A stretch of 64,000 nucleotides of DNA. Source: a virus. The stretch is from the IMG/VR virus record IMGVR_UViG_3300031718_000001, positions 1 through 64,000 of that record. One strand, 5' to 3'. Below are positions 49,531-57,652 of the stretch, one piece after another. A model generated the notes under the pieces. The model made no database searches. It was not told where the DNA came from and was given only the letters and a program-made list of their open reading frames with translations. The position numbers were made by a program, and so were the translations under genes. Numbering within the stretch: position 1 is the stretch's first letter; the number at the start of each line of letters is the position of its first letter.

Positions 49531-49976
49531 CTGGCCAGCGCCTTGCGCTCGTTCTCGCGGTAGGCATCCCACATGGTCAGCTCGCCATCGACCTTCATCC
49601 ACGGCAGCATGATCTCAGCCAGCTCGGCCAGGCCCGCCTCGATCAGCGCGAGCTGGGCCTCGATCCAGACCTTCATCACGCGCCAGGCGACCCGCCGGGC
49701 ATGCTCGGGCTGGGTGTGGCGCCGCTCGACCAGGCGCTTGCCGTAGGCCGCCTGGAGCGCCTTCTGCGTGCCCAGGACATTGACTGGCAGCGTGAACTGG
49801 CGCTCGCCGTACGGTGTCTCGATCACGAAGCTGAGCCCGTCCGGCTGGCGCTCTTTGGTGTACTGGATCGCCACGGCGCTTGCCCCGTGCTTAGCCAGGA
49901 TCGCGAGGCACTCGGCCGCGGTCGTGCCCGGGTCGATCGTCGTGGTGTAGTTCAGCGGTCCCTTGCTAGCGCCCAT
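49527..49976 (-). CDS. conserved-looking actinophage protein
   Basis: 149 aa, GAGGACAAGG before the ATG. TIDPGTTAAECLAILAKHGA, GLSFVIETPYGERQFTLPVN and RRVAWRVMKVWIEAQLALIE outline an alpha/beta fold repeatedly seen in actinophage early regions. Function unknown. Confidence 0.6.
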   Translation of the reverse strand: MGASKGPLNYTTTIDPGTTAAECLAILAKHGASAVAIQYTKERQPDGLSFVIETPYGERQFTLPVNVLGTQKALQAAYGKRLVERRHTQPEHARRVAWRVMKVWIEAQLALIEAGLAELAEIMLPWMKVDGELTMWDAYRENERKALAR

Positions 49977-50586
49977 CCTTGTCCTCATCCAGCAGTCCGG
50001 CCGCCCCGAGCAGCCGGCGCACGTTCTTCACCGTCAGCTCCTGGCCGGTCATGCGCAGCGCCAGGCAGGCGTAGGCCGTGCGCATCCCGCCCGGGACCGC
50101 CGCGCCGTGCTCATCCAGGAACGCCTCGCGCTCGCCCAGGAACAGGTCGCGCTGGTACGCCTCGTCGAGGATGTCGGTGATCTCGGCGCTGCCGGGGTAG
50201 GCGTAGTCGTCCATGAGCGCTTCGCGCTCGCTGCCGATCAGCGCCGCCGCCACGACTCTCAGCTCATTGACCTTAGCTATGTCGTCCACCTCCTTCGGCC
50301 GCACCGCGGTGACCCGCCAGGCATCCGCCCAAGGCGTGTCGGTGCCGTCCTCATAGTCCTGGGCGATCTGCTGGCCCTGCTCGTGGCCGCTGACCTCGAT
50401 CGTGGTAGTCACGGCCTCGCGCAGGTCCTCCAGGTGCGTCGGCCGTGCTGCCCTCCACCGGCACAGCAGGATGCGGCCGTCGCGCGACCTGGTGATCATG
50501 TAGGTATGGGCCTTGGTATAGCCCATCAGCGCGGTGACCGCGCGCATCGGCGGTGTGGTGTGGCTCCTCCAGTCGATCGCGGTCAC
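49966..50586 (-). CDS. hypothetical protein
   Basis: 206 aa, GTG start behind GGAAGGGTCTGCACC. AHTYMITRSRDGRILLCRWR is a beta hairpin; the C-terminal half is helical and acidic (ALMDDYAYPGSAEITDILDE). No family recognised. Confidence 0.55.
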   Translation of the reverse strand: MTAIDWRSHTTPPMRAVTALMGYTKAHTYMITRSRDGRILLCRWRAARPTHLEDLREAVTTTIEVSGHEQGQQIAQDYEDGTDTPWADAWRVTAVRPKEVDDIAKVNELRVVAAALIGSEREALMDDYAYPGSAEITDILDEAYQRDLFLGEREAFLDEHGAAVPGGMRTAYACLALRMTGQELTVKNVRRLLGAAGLLDEDKDGR

Positions 50587-51314
50587 GGTGCAGACCCTTC
50601 CAGCAGCGTCATCAGCTTCCGGGTCGGCCGCCACGGGGCGCCTTGCTGCGGGTCGTCAGACTCGACGAGCCCGCGGTTCCTGTCGAACACGAGCCACCTG
50701 GCGATCGTCTCCTCCGACGTAACGGACATGCCGTGCATGGCCATGGTCTCCTGGATCACCTTGACGGTTAGCCCCTCTGGCGGCCCGCTGGAGACGATCT
50801 CGCGGATGAGCTTCCGGGTCTGCTCACCAGGCCCTCCGTCGAGCGGGCTCGCCGTGCGAGTCTCGGGCGACGACTCGGAGATGTAGTCGCGCCAGGGCAC
50901 GAACGTGCCCTCGCGCCAGAACCCCCACTCAGCACGCCTCGGGCCGGTGAGGACCAGTGTCCACAGCGGGCCGTCGATCCTCTCGATGATGTGCGCGGCT
51001 CTGCGGCTTGTCCGGCCGAGCGACCAGCGCATCCGGTGGCGCAGTACGGACTCGCCCGGCTTGCGCTTGTCCGGCCACGCGCGCTCGCGGTAGTAGCCCG
51101 CCAGGATGACCGAGGCGAATGCCCACGGGTGATCGTGCGGGTCGCGGTCGATGTCCGGCCGGTGGATGTGGTGCAGGTAGATCCCGAACCACGGCGTCTG
51201 GACGATGCGCAGCCGGTCGAGGTACGGGTCGCCGTCAGCGCCGATGTCAAGCCCTTCGAGGAACGCCCATCGCATCGAGTCGCCTGGTCGGCCGCCCTGG
51301 ATCTTCTCGGTCAT
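50583..51314 (-). CDS. cupin-like protein with C-terminal winged-helix-like segment
   Basis: 243 aa. The middle carries a cupin-type metal site: YLHHIHRPDIDRDPHDHPWAF (His/Asp cluster), SVILAGYYRER, then LWTLVLTGPRRAEWGFW, a pattern known from many phage 'cupin' proteins of unknown substrate. The C-terminal about 80 residues (LIREIVSSGPPEGLTVKVIQ...IARWLVFDRNRGLVES) look like a winged helix. The enzyme could be a dioxygenase-like or isomerase-like protein. Confidence 0.65.
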   Translation of the reverse strand: MTEKIQGGRPGDSMRWAFLEGLDIGADGDPYLDRLRIVQTPWFGIYLHHIHRPDIDRDPHDHPWAFASVILAGYYRERAWPDKRKPGESVLRHRMRWSLGRTSRRAAHIIERIDGPLWTLVLTGPRRAEWGFWREGTFVPWRDYISESSPETRTASPLDGGPGEQTRKLIREIVSSGPPEGLTVKVIQETMAMHGMSVTSEETIARWLVFDRNRGLVESDDPQQGAPWRPTRKLMTLLEGSAP

Positions 51315-51787
51315 GTCCTGTCCTTTCTGCATATGTCGCACCTGCGTCGCAGGTCGTCTACGTAGCCCTGGCGGCAGAACACGCACAGGTGGCGGCCCTG
51401 GTCATCCACCGGGGGCAGCGGCGCCGGGTGCAGCTTGCGGTACTCGGCCATCGCATCCTGGGCCTCCTCGACCGCCCGGCCCAGCTCGGCGAACTCATCC
51501 GCGGTGAACCCGGCCTTGCCGTTCATCGACATGACGACGCTGCCGTCCTCGTGGACGATGAGCAGCACCTGGGCCTGCTGGAAGCGGTCGCCCGTGGTCT
51601 TGCGGACCTCGACCCTGAGCCGGGCACCGCGCTGGCCGCAGGCCTTCGCCTTCCAGCGTCGGCGCCACTCCTCGTCCATGTTCGGCGAGTAGTTGCCGGG
51701 CGGGCAGTCGTCGGACTGGTACGCGGCCCATTCGTGGTAGGGCTCGGCTTTCGGGGGCTTCTCCCAGCACAGCACGGCGTCGGCCAT
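51311..51787 (-). CDS. hypothetical protein with C-terminal zinc ribbon
   Basis: 158 aa. N-terminal W-rich region, beta-rich middle (QQAQVLLIVHEDGSVVMSMN), coiled helix (ELGRAVEEAQDAMAEYRKL), and CVFCRQGYVDDLRRRCDICR as a CxxC...CxxC ribbon. Confidence 0.6.
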   Translation of the reverse strand: MADAVLCWEKPPKAEPYHEWAAYQSDDCPPGNYSPNMDEEWRRRWKAKACGQRGARLRVEVRKTTGDRFQQAQVLLIVHEDGSVVMSMNGKAGFTADEFAELGRAVEEAQDAMAEYRKLHPAPLPPVDDQGRHLCVFCRQGYVDDLRRRCDICRKDRT

Positions 51788-52314
51788 CAGGTTCTCCGGT
51801 ACGGCTTATGCGGGATGACCACGCCCAGCGCGCGGCAGCGGTCGCAGTTCCCGTCCTCGGCGGCGTACAAGCTCCTGCTCACCATCCGGATGCCATCGAC
51901 GTGCTCGTCCTCCGGCGCCGGGTTCTCGTGGTAGTGGATGCCGTACGGTGAGCAGACGGGCATATCGCGGCGGGGAGCCGAGGCAGCCCGCAGGTCGCGG
52001 GCGAGCTGGTCCCAGCCGGCGCTGAACTCGGCCATCGTCACCCCGGTGAAGAGCGGATCCGGGCGCAGCTCCAGCATCATCAGGGGCCGCGGCTCCGGCC
52101 ATATCCTGCGGTCAGCCGCTCGCTCCCGGTTGGCCTCGCACGCACGGCGGATGGCGATGTGCACGCTCAGGCACAGGTTCCACAGCGCGCCCAGCGCCAG
52201 CACGCTCGATATATCCGCCAGCCATCCTGGTACCGGGTGCATGCTGAGGCAGACGATCATGAGCACGGTCGCCAGGCCGAACATCCTGAGCGCGGCGGCC
52301 GTGAGGGTCCTCAC
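51787..52314 (-). CDS. two-helix membrane protein with cytosolic domain
   Basis: 175 aa from a GTG overlapping the upstream stop (GTGA). Helices FGLATVLMIVCLSMHPVPGW and ADISSVLALGALWNLCLSVH near the N-terminus, then about 100 soluble residues ending with CDRCRALGVVIPHK. Possible host-envelope effector; unknown. Confidence 0.6.
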   Translation of the reverse strand: MRTLTAAALRMFGLATVLMIVCLSMHPVPGWLADISSVLALGALWNLCLSVHIAIRRACEANRERAADRRIWPEPRPLMMLELRPDPLFTGVTMAEFSAGWDQLARDLRAASAPRRDMPVCSPYGIHYHENPAPEDEHVDGIRMVSRSLYAAEDGNCDRCRALGVVIPHKPYRRT

Positions 52315-53015
52315 AGCACGATCTCCGGCTCGAAGTGCGGCACCCGGCTGATCTCGTGCAGGGTGAGCCCGCAGACAGCCAGGCCGTCGCGGAACGAGGC
52401 GAACTGGTGGTGCGCGAAGGTCATCACCACGCGGGTGGCCATAACCGGGAACAGCTCCTGGATGCTGGACGGAGCCTGGGATCCGGCGTGCACGGTGAAC
52501 TCGTAGTCCCACTCCCTGATCGCCGAGCGCAGCGCCTCGCCCGCGCCCGCCCGGTCAGTGTCCGGTATCAGGCGGTAGCAGGTTGCCATGCTGTTCGTTC
52601 CCTGGGTGACCGGCTCGGCCAGCCCCGCCGAGCGGAGATCGGCGATCCAGAGGGCGACCGTGTTCCGGCTGACGTTGTGCCCGCGGTGCGTCACGTGCGC
52701 CAGGAGATGATCTATGTCGGAACCTTCCGGCCCGCTGGCCCGGATGTAGTCGGTAACCGCCTGGCGCGCGTCCCGGAGCGCCTGCGGGTTGCGCTCGGCC
52801 AGGGCCACCTCGGCAAGCCATGCCGGCTGCACCATCCGCTTCACGTCGTTGTCACTGGCCGCCAGGTGCTCCAGCAGCGCCCACTCCATCGCCTCGCGCT
52901 GGCGCCCGGCAGTCCACCGGGCGATCTGCTCCTGGGTCACGGTCAGGCCAGCCAGCAGCAGTGCGGTCTCGACGTTCTCGGGGGACAGGTCCTCGTCGGG
53001 GATCTGACTGGTCAT
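52311..53015 (-). CDS. helix-turn-helix-containing protein
   Basis: 234 aa. Residues about 85-140 (VTDYIRASGPEGSDIDHLLA...HNVSRNTVALWIADLRSAGL) form a winged-helix DNA-binding unit: helix, turn with SRNTV, recognition helix, wing. Flanked by helical N-terminal and beta-rich C-terminal regions. A candidate regulator. Confidence 0.6.
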   Translation of the reverse strand: MTSQIPDEDLSPENVETALLLAGLTVTQEQIARWTAGRQREAMEWALLEHLAASDNDVKRMVQPAWLAEVALAERNPQALRDARQAVTDYIRASGPEGSDIDHLLAHVTHRGHNVSRNTVALWIADLRSAGLAEPVTQGTNSMATCYRLIPDTDRAGAGEALRSAIREWDYEFTVHAGSQAPSSIQELFPVMATRVVMTFAHHQFASFRDGLAVCGLTLHEISRVPHFEPEIVL

Positions 53016-53164
53016 CGTGGCCTCCTCAGCCATCGCCAGCGCTGGTAGCGCGGGCACTTCTCGGGGCCGCACGGGCCACAGTAGGTTCCGCTGCTGAAGT
53101 GGTCGTGGACGGCCCGCAGGCACCCGCAGCGGGCGCAGCGCCTTATCCGGGCCGTCCTGGTCAT
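53012..53164 (-). CDS. 50-residue zinc-ribbon protein
   Basis: ATG at 53164. CARCGCLRAVHDHFSSGTYCGPCG: CxxC-x-C, H and CxxC in a compact ribbon, with Arg-rich ends. Four-base overlaps with both neighbours. Confidence 0.55.
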   Translation of the reverse strand: MTRTARIRRCARCGCLRAVHDHFSSGTYCGPCGPEKCPRYQRWRWLRRPR

Positions 53165-53469
53165 CCGGCTGCCCAGGTCTGGTCCTGCTGCGTGGCGAGG
53201 CGCCACATCTCCTGCTGGAGCGCGGTGATCTCCTCGTGCAGCGACAGGATGCGGCTGTAGACGCGCGCCGAGCGCCGGAACCCCCACCACGGGACCGACC
53301 CGGCCTCGGCGACCGCGGCCGACAGGTCGCTGATCAGGTACCGGACGTGCTGCATGTCCGTCGCCATCAGCTCAGCCGCATGCATGGCGGCCATGCTGGT
53401 CTTTCCCCTGCCCGGCTGGCCGATGGTGATCTCCGGCCACTCCGTGATCTCCGGCTGCTCAGCGCTCAT
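53161..53469 (-). CDS. small protein with isolated P-loop-like motif
   Basis: 102 aa. TIGQPGRGKTSMAAMHAAEL resembles a Walker A (GxxGxGKT) with following helix, but no Walker B or other NTPase motif fits into the remaining about 70 helical residues. Either a degenerate ATPase fragment or a coincidence. Confidence 0.5.
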   Translation of the reverse strand: MSAEQPEITEWPEITIGQPGRGKTSMAAMHAAELMATDMQHVRYLISDLSAAVAEAGSVPWWGFRRSARVYSRILSLHEEITALQQEMWRLATQQDQTWAAG

Positions 53470-53974
53470 ATGATGCCTGCTCCATCTCTATCTGCGCGAG
53501 GTACGCGCACTGGTTCTCCTGGATCGTCTCCCAGACCCGCATGACGCGGGGAGCGACGATCCCGGTCTGCTTCCACTCCTCGTACTCGCGCTGGCTCATG
53601 CCGAGCCAGTCGATCCGGGTGCACAGGCAGGTCCAGTCCGGCGCGTGATCCTTCAGGTGGCGCTCGTAGTCAGCCTCGCGCTCCGCGATGAACGCGGAAT
53701 CACGCTCCTGGCCGGCCTTTATGTCGGCGTTGCCCTGCTCGTCGTAGCGGTGGTCCCACACGGCATCCTCGACGCTGCGCCGGAGCGCGCCGCCGGTCCT
53801 GCTCTGCCAGGCGCCGCACGAGCACATAGCCTCGTAGCCCATGCCGGCGTAGGTGCGGCCGGACTGGACAGGCTCCAGCTCGCCGTAGGGGCCGCTGTAG
53901 ACGTACCAGCGCACCCGGTGAGCCCTCATGGTGTCCGGGCGGATCATGTACTGGAGCGGGTGGCGGCTGCTCAC
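53459..53974 (-). CDS. hypothetical protein
   Basis: 171 aa, GTG start overlapping the next gene upstream (GTGA). MCSCGAWQSRTGGALRRSVED is a zinc-knuckle-plus-helix unit common in actinophage proteins; a second pair occurs in WTCLCTR. C-terminal half helical. Confidence 0.55.
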   Translation of the reverse strand: MSSRHPLQYMIRPDTMRAHRVRWYVYSGPYGELEPVQSGRTYAGMGYEAMCSCGAWQSRTGGALRRSVEDAVWDHRYDEQGNADIKAGQERDSAFIAEREADYERHLKDHAPDWTCLCTRIDWLGMSQREYEEWKQTGIVAPRVMRVWETIQENQCAYLAQIEMEQASYER

Positions 53975-54225
53975 AGGACGACCTCGACCGTGTTGACTGC
54001 GCGGCCCGTGAAGTGATCCTCGCCGCTGCGCGGGCGGGAGTAGATACTGAATATGACCTGCTTGACCTGCCCGGCGATGCTGTGGGAGAGGCCATAGACC
54101 TCGCTGGTCCCATAGTCTTCGGGATCCGGGTGGTAGATAAAGTCGCCCTGGCGCGGGATCGGGCCGTCGTAGCTCTCGACCCGTGCAACGATCCTGTTCT
54201 CCTGGGTGACGATTAGCGTGATCAT
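53971..54225 (-). CDS. small beta-rich protein
   Basis: 84 aa. ITLIVTQENRIVARVESYDG and IPRQGDFIYHPDPEDYG outline a small beta barrel; GPIPRQGDF resembles FIPRQGDVIVY in the protein at 57649-57906, so the two may be paralogues. Confidence 0.55.
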   Translation of the reverse strand: MITLIVTQENRIVARVESYDGPIPRQGDFIYHPDPEDYGTSEVYGLSHSIAGQVKQVIFSIYSRPRSGEDHFTGRAVNTVEVVL

Positions 54226-54228
54226 CAG

Positions 54229-54450
54229 TTACCTCAGCTCGACGGTGACGGTGTAGCGGGCGTCATCCCAGTCCTGGACGTTGCCGATGAACTGGCCGCC
54301 GTCGGCGGAGGTCAGGCTCACGCCGGTCTCGGCGTCGATGTCCTGGAGCAGCTCCCACGAGCGAGCGGTCGGCGGAAGCCGGACGGTGATGCCGTCCTCG
54401 TCCGCCCTGATCTCCGCCGTGGTCATCTCCGTGCTGAGTTCGATGTGCAT
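54229..54450 (-). CDS. small beta-rich protein
   Basis: 73 aa. TEMTTAEIRADEDGITVRLP and ARYTVTVELR are strands; no motif. First gene after promoter copy O, heading a unit of about 20 genes down to 46827. Confidence 0.55.
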   Translation of the reverse strand: MHIELSTEMTTAEIRADEDGITVRLPPTARSWELLQDIDAETGVSLTSADGGQFIGNVQDWDDARYTVTVELR

Positions 54451-54485
54451 CGCGGCCTCCTGATCGATTGCCTTGCAAGAACCAC

Positions 54486-54506
54486 GATACAGGGTTTCTT
54501 GCTAAT
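54486..54506 (-). promoter_or_regulatory. copy O: promoter, reverse orientation
   Basis: Minus strand TAGACG, ATTAGCAAGAAACCCTG (17 bp), TATCGT; first start 35 nt past the element. Overlaps the stop codon of the upstream gene. Drives the longest minus-strand unit. Confidence 0.7.
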
Positions 54507-54999
54507 CGTCTACCGGAGAGAACAGCCTCATGATGTCCGCTGTGCCCGCGGCCTTCGGGTCGAACCCGAACAGCCACGCGGCATCGCCCCAGTCGGCCAG
54601 GAGCTGCGCCGGCAGGTCCTCTTCCGTGACCGGCAGCCCCGAGGCGTCGAATTCCGGCCACGGCAGCAGGGCCTCGTTGGTGCCGGTGACCGCCGCCTCG
54701 TCCTCCCACGTGCCGCAAGCCGCCGTCCAGGTAACCGGATCCGACCGGAGCACGTTCACCTGGGCGCCGCACGCCTGGAGATACGCTGCCCGCCTGTAGG
54801 CGCCGGAGGACGACAGGAACACCCGCTCGCGCGGCCACCTGAATCCCGGGCGCCGCAGGCCGAGCCGCGGCTTCCAGCCAGCCGGGCGCCACCCCCGCCG
54901 GCTCGATCCCTCCGGGTAGGCGATCTCCAGGCACCAGACATGGGCCACCCGGCCCGTGCCGGGAACGAACCGGGCGGCGTAATCGGTCACGCTGCTCAT
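54502..54999 (-). CDS. hypothetical protein
   Basis: 165 aa. Arg/Trp-rich N-terminal half (RRGWRPAGWKPRLGLRRPGF), acidic C-terminal half (WPEFDASGLPVTEEDLPAQL). Its stop lies in promoter copy O. No family recognised. Confidence 0.5.
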   Translation of the reverse strand: MSSVTDYAARFVPGTGRVAHVWCLEIAYPEGSSRRGWRPAGWKPRLGLRRPGFRWPRERVFLSSSGAYRRAAYLQACGAQVNVLRSDPVTWTAACGTWEDEAAVTGTNEALLPWPEFDASGLPVTEEDLPAQLLADWGDAAWLFGFDPKAAGTADIMRLFSPVDD

Positions 55000-55001
55000 G
55001 A

Positions 55002-55316
55002 CTAGCCGAGGTCTTCCTCGTCGTCGTCATCGGGCAGGTTGTACTGGATGTCCGCCATGGCGATCAGCCGGTCGGCCACCTCCATGCGGGCAGCCCGCAC
55101 CTTGTCGTTCTGCTCGCCGGCGCCATCGGCGGCAGCGGCCTGGTCGATGCCCTTGATCACCTTCGCGAGCTGGCTCCAGGCCAGGCCCAGGAAGTCCGGG
55201 GGCTCCTGCGGGGGCACCGGCCCGCGCGCCGCGCCTGGCTGGCCCTGCGGGCCGTAACCCGGCTGCGGGTAGCCCTGCCGGTAGCCCGGCTGCTGTCCTC
55301 GTCCGTCGTTGCTCAT
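55002..55316 (-). CDS. protein with Gly-Pro-Gln-Tyr low-complexity N-terminus
   Basis: 104 aa. The first 35 residues are GYRQGYPQPGYGPQGQPG-like, a prion-like/disordered composition; the rest is a helix (SQLAKVIKGIDQAAAADGAG) with an acidic end (PDDDDEEDLG). Such tails can drive protein condensation; role unknown. Confidence 0.55.
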   Translation of the reverse strand: MSNDGRGQQPGYRQGYPQPGYGPQGQPGAARGPVPPQEPPDFLGLAWSQLAKVIKGIDQAAAADGAGEQNDKVRAARMEVADRLIAMADIQYNLPDDDDEEDLG

Positions 55317-55362
55317 CGTCGTTCCTCTCGTCGCCGCTCACGCGGCTAGCCGGTCCCTACTG

Positions 55363-55383
55363 TATATAACCTTGCTTGCTATT
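55363..55383 (-). promoter_or_regulatory. copy P: degenerate element with TATATA -10
   Basis: The 97-bp gap 55317-55413 is AT-rich. On the minus strand AATAGCAAGCAAGGT (the last T also starting the -10) leads into TATATA, 46 nt before the gene at 55316. About 13 of 21 positions match the family. Confidence 0.45.
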
Positions 55384-55413
55384 CCTGATTCCGACTCCGT
55401 TAGAATACGGGGG

Positions 55414-55674
55414 TCAGAAGAGAACGTCGCCGTGCGGGAGGGCGTCGCGTGCCAGCAGCGGAGCCGGGGCGCGCATCGCCCTGGTGGCCACCCACATCGT
55501 GGCGCCGGTCTCGGCATCGATCACGGTTACCGCTTCGGAACTGGCGATCCGCATGGCCTCGTCCAAGTGGAAATCGGCTCTGTGGGTCACCGGGTGCGCG
55601 TACGGCGCCTGCGTGTCGGTCCACATCAGGTGGTAGACCCGCATGTTGGGGTGGTCTTCGTCCGTTACTGTCAT
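55414..55674 (-). CDS. small hypothetical protein
   Basis: 86 aa. RVYHLMWTDTQAPYAHPVTH, then an alternating strand/helix region (EAMRIASSEAVTVIDAETG). Resembles small single-domain phage proteins with no known function. Overlaps the MazG gene by ATGA. Confidence 0.55.
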   Translation of the reverse strand: MTVTDEDHPNMRVYHLMWTDTQAPYAHPVTHRADFHLDEAMRIASSEAVTVIDAETGATMWVATRAMRAPAPLLARDALPHGDVLF

Positions 55675-56075
55675 GGCTGTTCCTCCTTGACCTGCATTCC
55701 GTTGGCCAGCCGGCGGTAGGTCCGCTGGCTGTTGACCCGCATCTTGCGGGCGACCGCCAGCGCGGCGTCGAAGCCGAGCATGTCGGTCAGGCTGAGCATG
55801 AAGATGAGCACGTCGCCGATCTCGCCCTCCACGTCGCCGGTCACCACGAGGACGGCCGGGGGCCGCCGCAGGCGCAGCGCGATCAGGATCCGGGCGAGCC
55901 TGCCCGGCCGCGGTGAGCGGCTCCGGCGCCAGGCATTGTGCAGCTCGCCCAGCTCCTCCAGCAGCAGCCCGAACTCGGACTCGATGTCGGTGACGTTGAA
56001 GCCCATCCGGCGCTTGTGCGCCATGATCTCCTGCTGGGCCGCGGCAAAGGTGATCAGCTCGTCGTATGGTGTCAT
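55671..56075 (-). CDS. MazG-like nucleotide pyrophosphohydrolase
   Basis: 134 aa. Helical MazG core: EFGLLLEELGELHNAWRRS (the ExxEE-type metal site) and GEIGDVLIFMLSLTDMLGFD (the ExxD site), then AVARKMRVNSQRTYR. A basic 25-residue insert separates the two halves. MazG enzymes remove nucleoside triphosphates, including damaged or signalling nucleotides; phage versions may also lower (p)ppGpp or protect the modified-nucleotide pool. Confidence 0.8.
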   Translation of the reverse strand: MTPYDELITFAAAQQEIMAHKRRMGFNVTDIESEFGLLLEELGELHNAWRRSRSPRPGRLARILIALRLRRPPAVLVVTGDVEGEIGDVLIFMLSLTDMLGFDAALAVARKMRVNSQRTYRRLANGMQVKEEQP

Positions 56076-56776
56076 CGCGCTCTCCTGTCCAGCGCGAGCA
56101 GCCACTCGCGCGCCTGATCGATGTGGGCCTCCTGGAGGCCCTCGTACTCGCTTGTCAGGATCACCAGGTGCGGCTGGCCGCCTGCCAGGTCCGCGGCGTC
56201 CTGGACGTTCTCTTCCTCGTCGTCGAACCAGGCGAACGGACGGCCCCCGGTGAACGGCACGATGCCCGCGGACTTGCACACGCGGTCCCCGTCCTCGGTG
56301 AGGTAGCTCCCGGCCGGGCTGACCGGCATGACGGGCAGGCCGAGCGCGGGCGCTGCCCACACGGCCGCCCACTCCTCGCGCATCGTGCCCCAGGCCAGCT
56401 CGGCTCCGGTTTCCAGGGCGAGCCGCTGCAACGACACGAGCACCGCGGGGTTCCAGAAGATCACCTCGCCCCACGGCCCGAACCGGCGCTGCCGCCAGCC
56501 GTGGTGATAGCACATGTGCCTCCGCCGCTTCGCGCTCGCGGTTACGCTCACCACGCCGTCGAAGTCGAGCAGCAGCCACGGCCGCGCTGAGCCCAGAGTC
56601 TGTCCGGGGCACTCAGGTGCCCTGCCGGGGTGCCAGGTATCTTCCGGGCCGAGGCGCCAGTCCCAGTGCCGGCCGGTGCCGACGCCGTACGTCTTCTGCT
56701 CCATGGGACAGCGCCTGCACGCGCGGTTCCTGGCAGCGTAAGGATCGCTGCCGAGGTAGTCCCAGGAATGCCGCAT
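56072..56776 (-). CDS. HAD-like hydrolase, probable leaderless mRNA
   Basis: 234 aa. ATG lies 7 nt after a TATCGT -10 (promoter copy Q), no ribosome-binding site. HAD motif I is PWLLLDFDGVVSV with D71 and D73; motif IV is RPFAWFDDEEEN. An N-terminal CRRCP segment precedes the domain. Such phage HAD proteins are phosphatases on nucleotides or related small molecules. Coupled to MazG by ATGA, so the pair may act on nucleotide pools. Confidence 0.75.
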   Translation of the reverse strand: MRHSWDYLGSDPYAARNRACRRCPMEQKTYGVGTGRHWDWRLGPEDTWHPGRAPECPGQTLGSARPWLLLDFDGVVSVTASAKRRRHMCYHHGWRQRRFGPWGEVIFWNPAVLVSLQRLALETGAELAWGTMREEWAAVWAAPALGLPVMPVSPAGSYLTEDGDRVCKSAGIVPFTGGRPFAWFDDEEENVQDAADLAGGQPHLVILTSEYEGLQEAHIDQAREWLLALDRRAR

Positions 56777-57126
56777 GCCATTAACGATAGCAATAAAGCC
56801 TGTATTCGGCAATCTTCTTGCCAGCCCCACTGCCGCGCGTCCCTCCGGCCCGGATGCGGCCGGACGGCAACCCGCCCGGCCGCGGCCAGGTTCGCGAGGA
56901 TCGAGGTGATGACGTTCGTCCTGCCGTAGTGGCAGGCACCGTGCGACTGCGGGACCGGCTCGCCGAGGCGATCCCGAATCACCCGGGCCAGCTCGACCAC
57001 CGTGAACCAGCTCTGCGGGTACGCGCGCAGGTGGGACTCGATCATCCCCTCCAGCTCAGCCCGACGGCGCCGCTTGGCACACGGGCCGCCCAGGCGGACC
57101 CGTCCGTCGGCGAGGTCGCCTTTCAT
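56548..57126 (-). CDS. winged-helix-like protein with overlong reading frame
   Basis: The first about 105 residues look genuine: basic start, WFTVVELARVIRDRLGEPVP and NVITSILANLAAAGRVAVRP, a winged-helix pattern ending ARQWGWQ. The frame then runs 229 bases into the HAD gene with an Arg/Ala-rich tail. Another frame would stop at a TAA just before the HAD ATG, as is usual here, so a frame loss near 56820 is possible. Treat the real 3' end as about 56780-56820. Confidence 0.5.
   Translation of the reverse strand: MKGDLADGRVRLGGPCAKRRRRAELEGMIESHLRAYPQSWFTVVELARVIRDRLGEPVPQSHGACHYGRTNVITSILANLAAAGRVAVRPHPGRRDARQWGWQEDCRIQALLLSLMACGIPGTTSAAILTLPGTARAGAVPWSRRRTASAPAGTGTGASARKIPGTPAGHLSAPDRLWAQRGRGCCSTSTAW
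56786..56806 (-). promoter_or_regulatory. copy Q: leaderless-type promoter
   Basis: Minus strand TTGCCG, AATACAGGCTTTATTGC (17 bp), TATCGT (56789-56784); ATG after 7 nt. Lies inside the apparent 3' end of the upstream gene. Confidence 0.8.
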
Positions 57127-57356
57127 GCCCCGGGGAGATGGTCCACGTAGGCGGCCTTAGTCCGCCAGGACCGGTTGCAGCCAGGCGCGTTGCAGCTCAC
57201 ATGGGAGTAGTCCGAGGGCTGCCAGCGGTAGCCGTTGAAGGCGCTCGCGTTGCCTTTGCGCTGCACGACCACCCAGTGCTCGCGGTGCTCGCGCTGGCAC
57301 AGCCTGTGCGCTGCGGCCTCGACCGGGGTCATCGCGTACGGGTGATCGTCCCACAT
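57123..57356 (-). CDS. small zinc-site protein
   Basis: 77 aa. HRLCQREHREHWVVVQRKGN and YSHVSCNAPGCNRSWRTKAA give Cys/His ligands; possibly a treble clef. Followed by ATGA overlap. Confidence 0.55.
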   Translation of the reverse strand: MWDDHPYAMTPVEAAAHRLCQREHREHWVVVQRKGNASAFNGYRWQPSDYSHVSCNAPGCNRSWRTKAAYVDHLPGA

Positions 57357-57358
57357 GG

Positions 57359-57652
57359 CTACTGGTCCTGCTCTCCGGCGATTATGAAGGCGTAGTGCAC
57401 TCCGGCGTCATCGACGAACTTCCCCGGGTCGCAGGGCTCGTCGGTCGATGAGCGGAGATTGGCGTGCTGCCGGGACATGGCCCGCATGCGCCACCGGAGG
57501 TCATCCGGGTCCTCGGCCTCCTCGGCCCATTCCAGCAGCGGCAGCGCCGCGGCGCCCACGGCCACCGGGTCGGCCCGCTGCTCGCGGGTGACCAGGTTGG
57601 CCGCGTACATCAGGATGGTGCTCCGGTTCTCGGCTCCGATCAGCACGCTCAC
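57359..57652 (-). CDS. helical hypothetical protein
   Basis: 97 aa, GTG start with GGAGGGAACTCGAT. Helical (RSTILMYAANLVTREQRADP; LRWRMRAMSRQHANLR), acidic C-terminus. No family recognised. Confidence 0.55.
   Translation of the reverse strand: MSVLIGAENRSTILMYAANLVTREQRADPVAVGAAALPLLEWAEEAEDPDDLRWRMRAMSRQHANLRSSTDEPCDPGKFVDDAGVHYAFIIAGEQDQ

Noticed and set aside
53161-53469. Walker A motif as evidence for an ATPase
   Set aside because: No Walker B or sensor motif fits in a 102-residue helical protein; kept only as an isolated motif.
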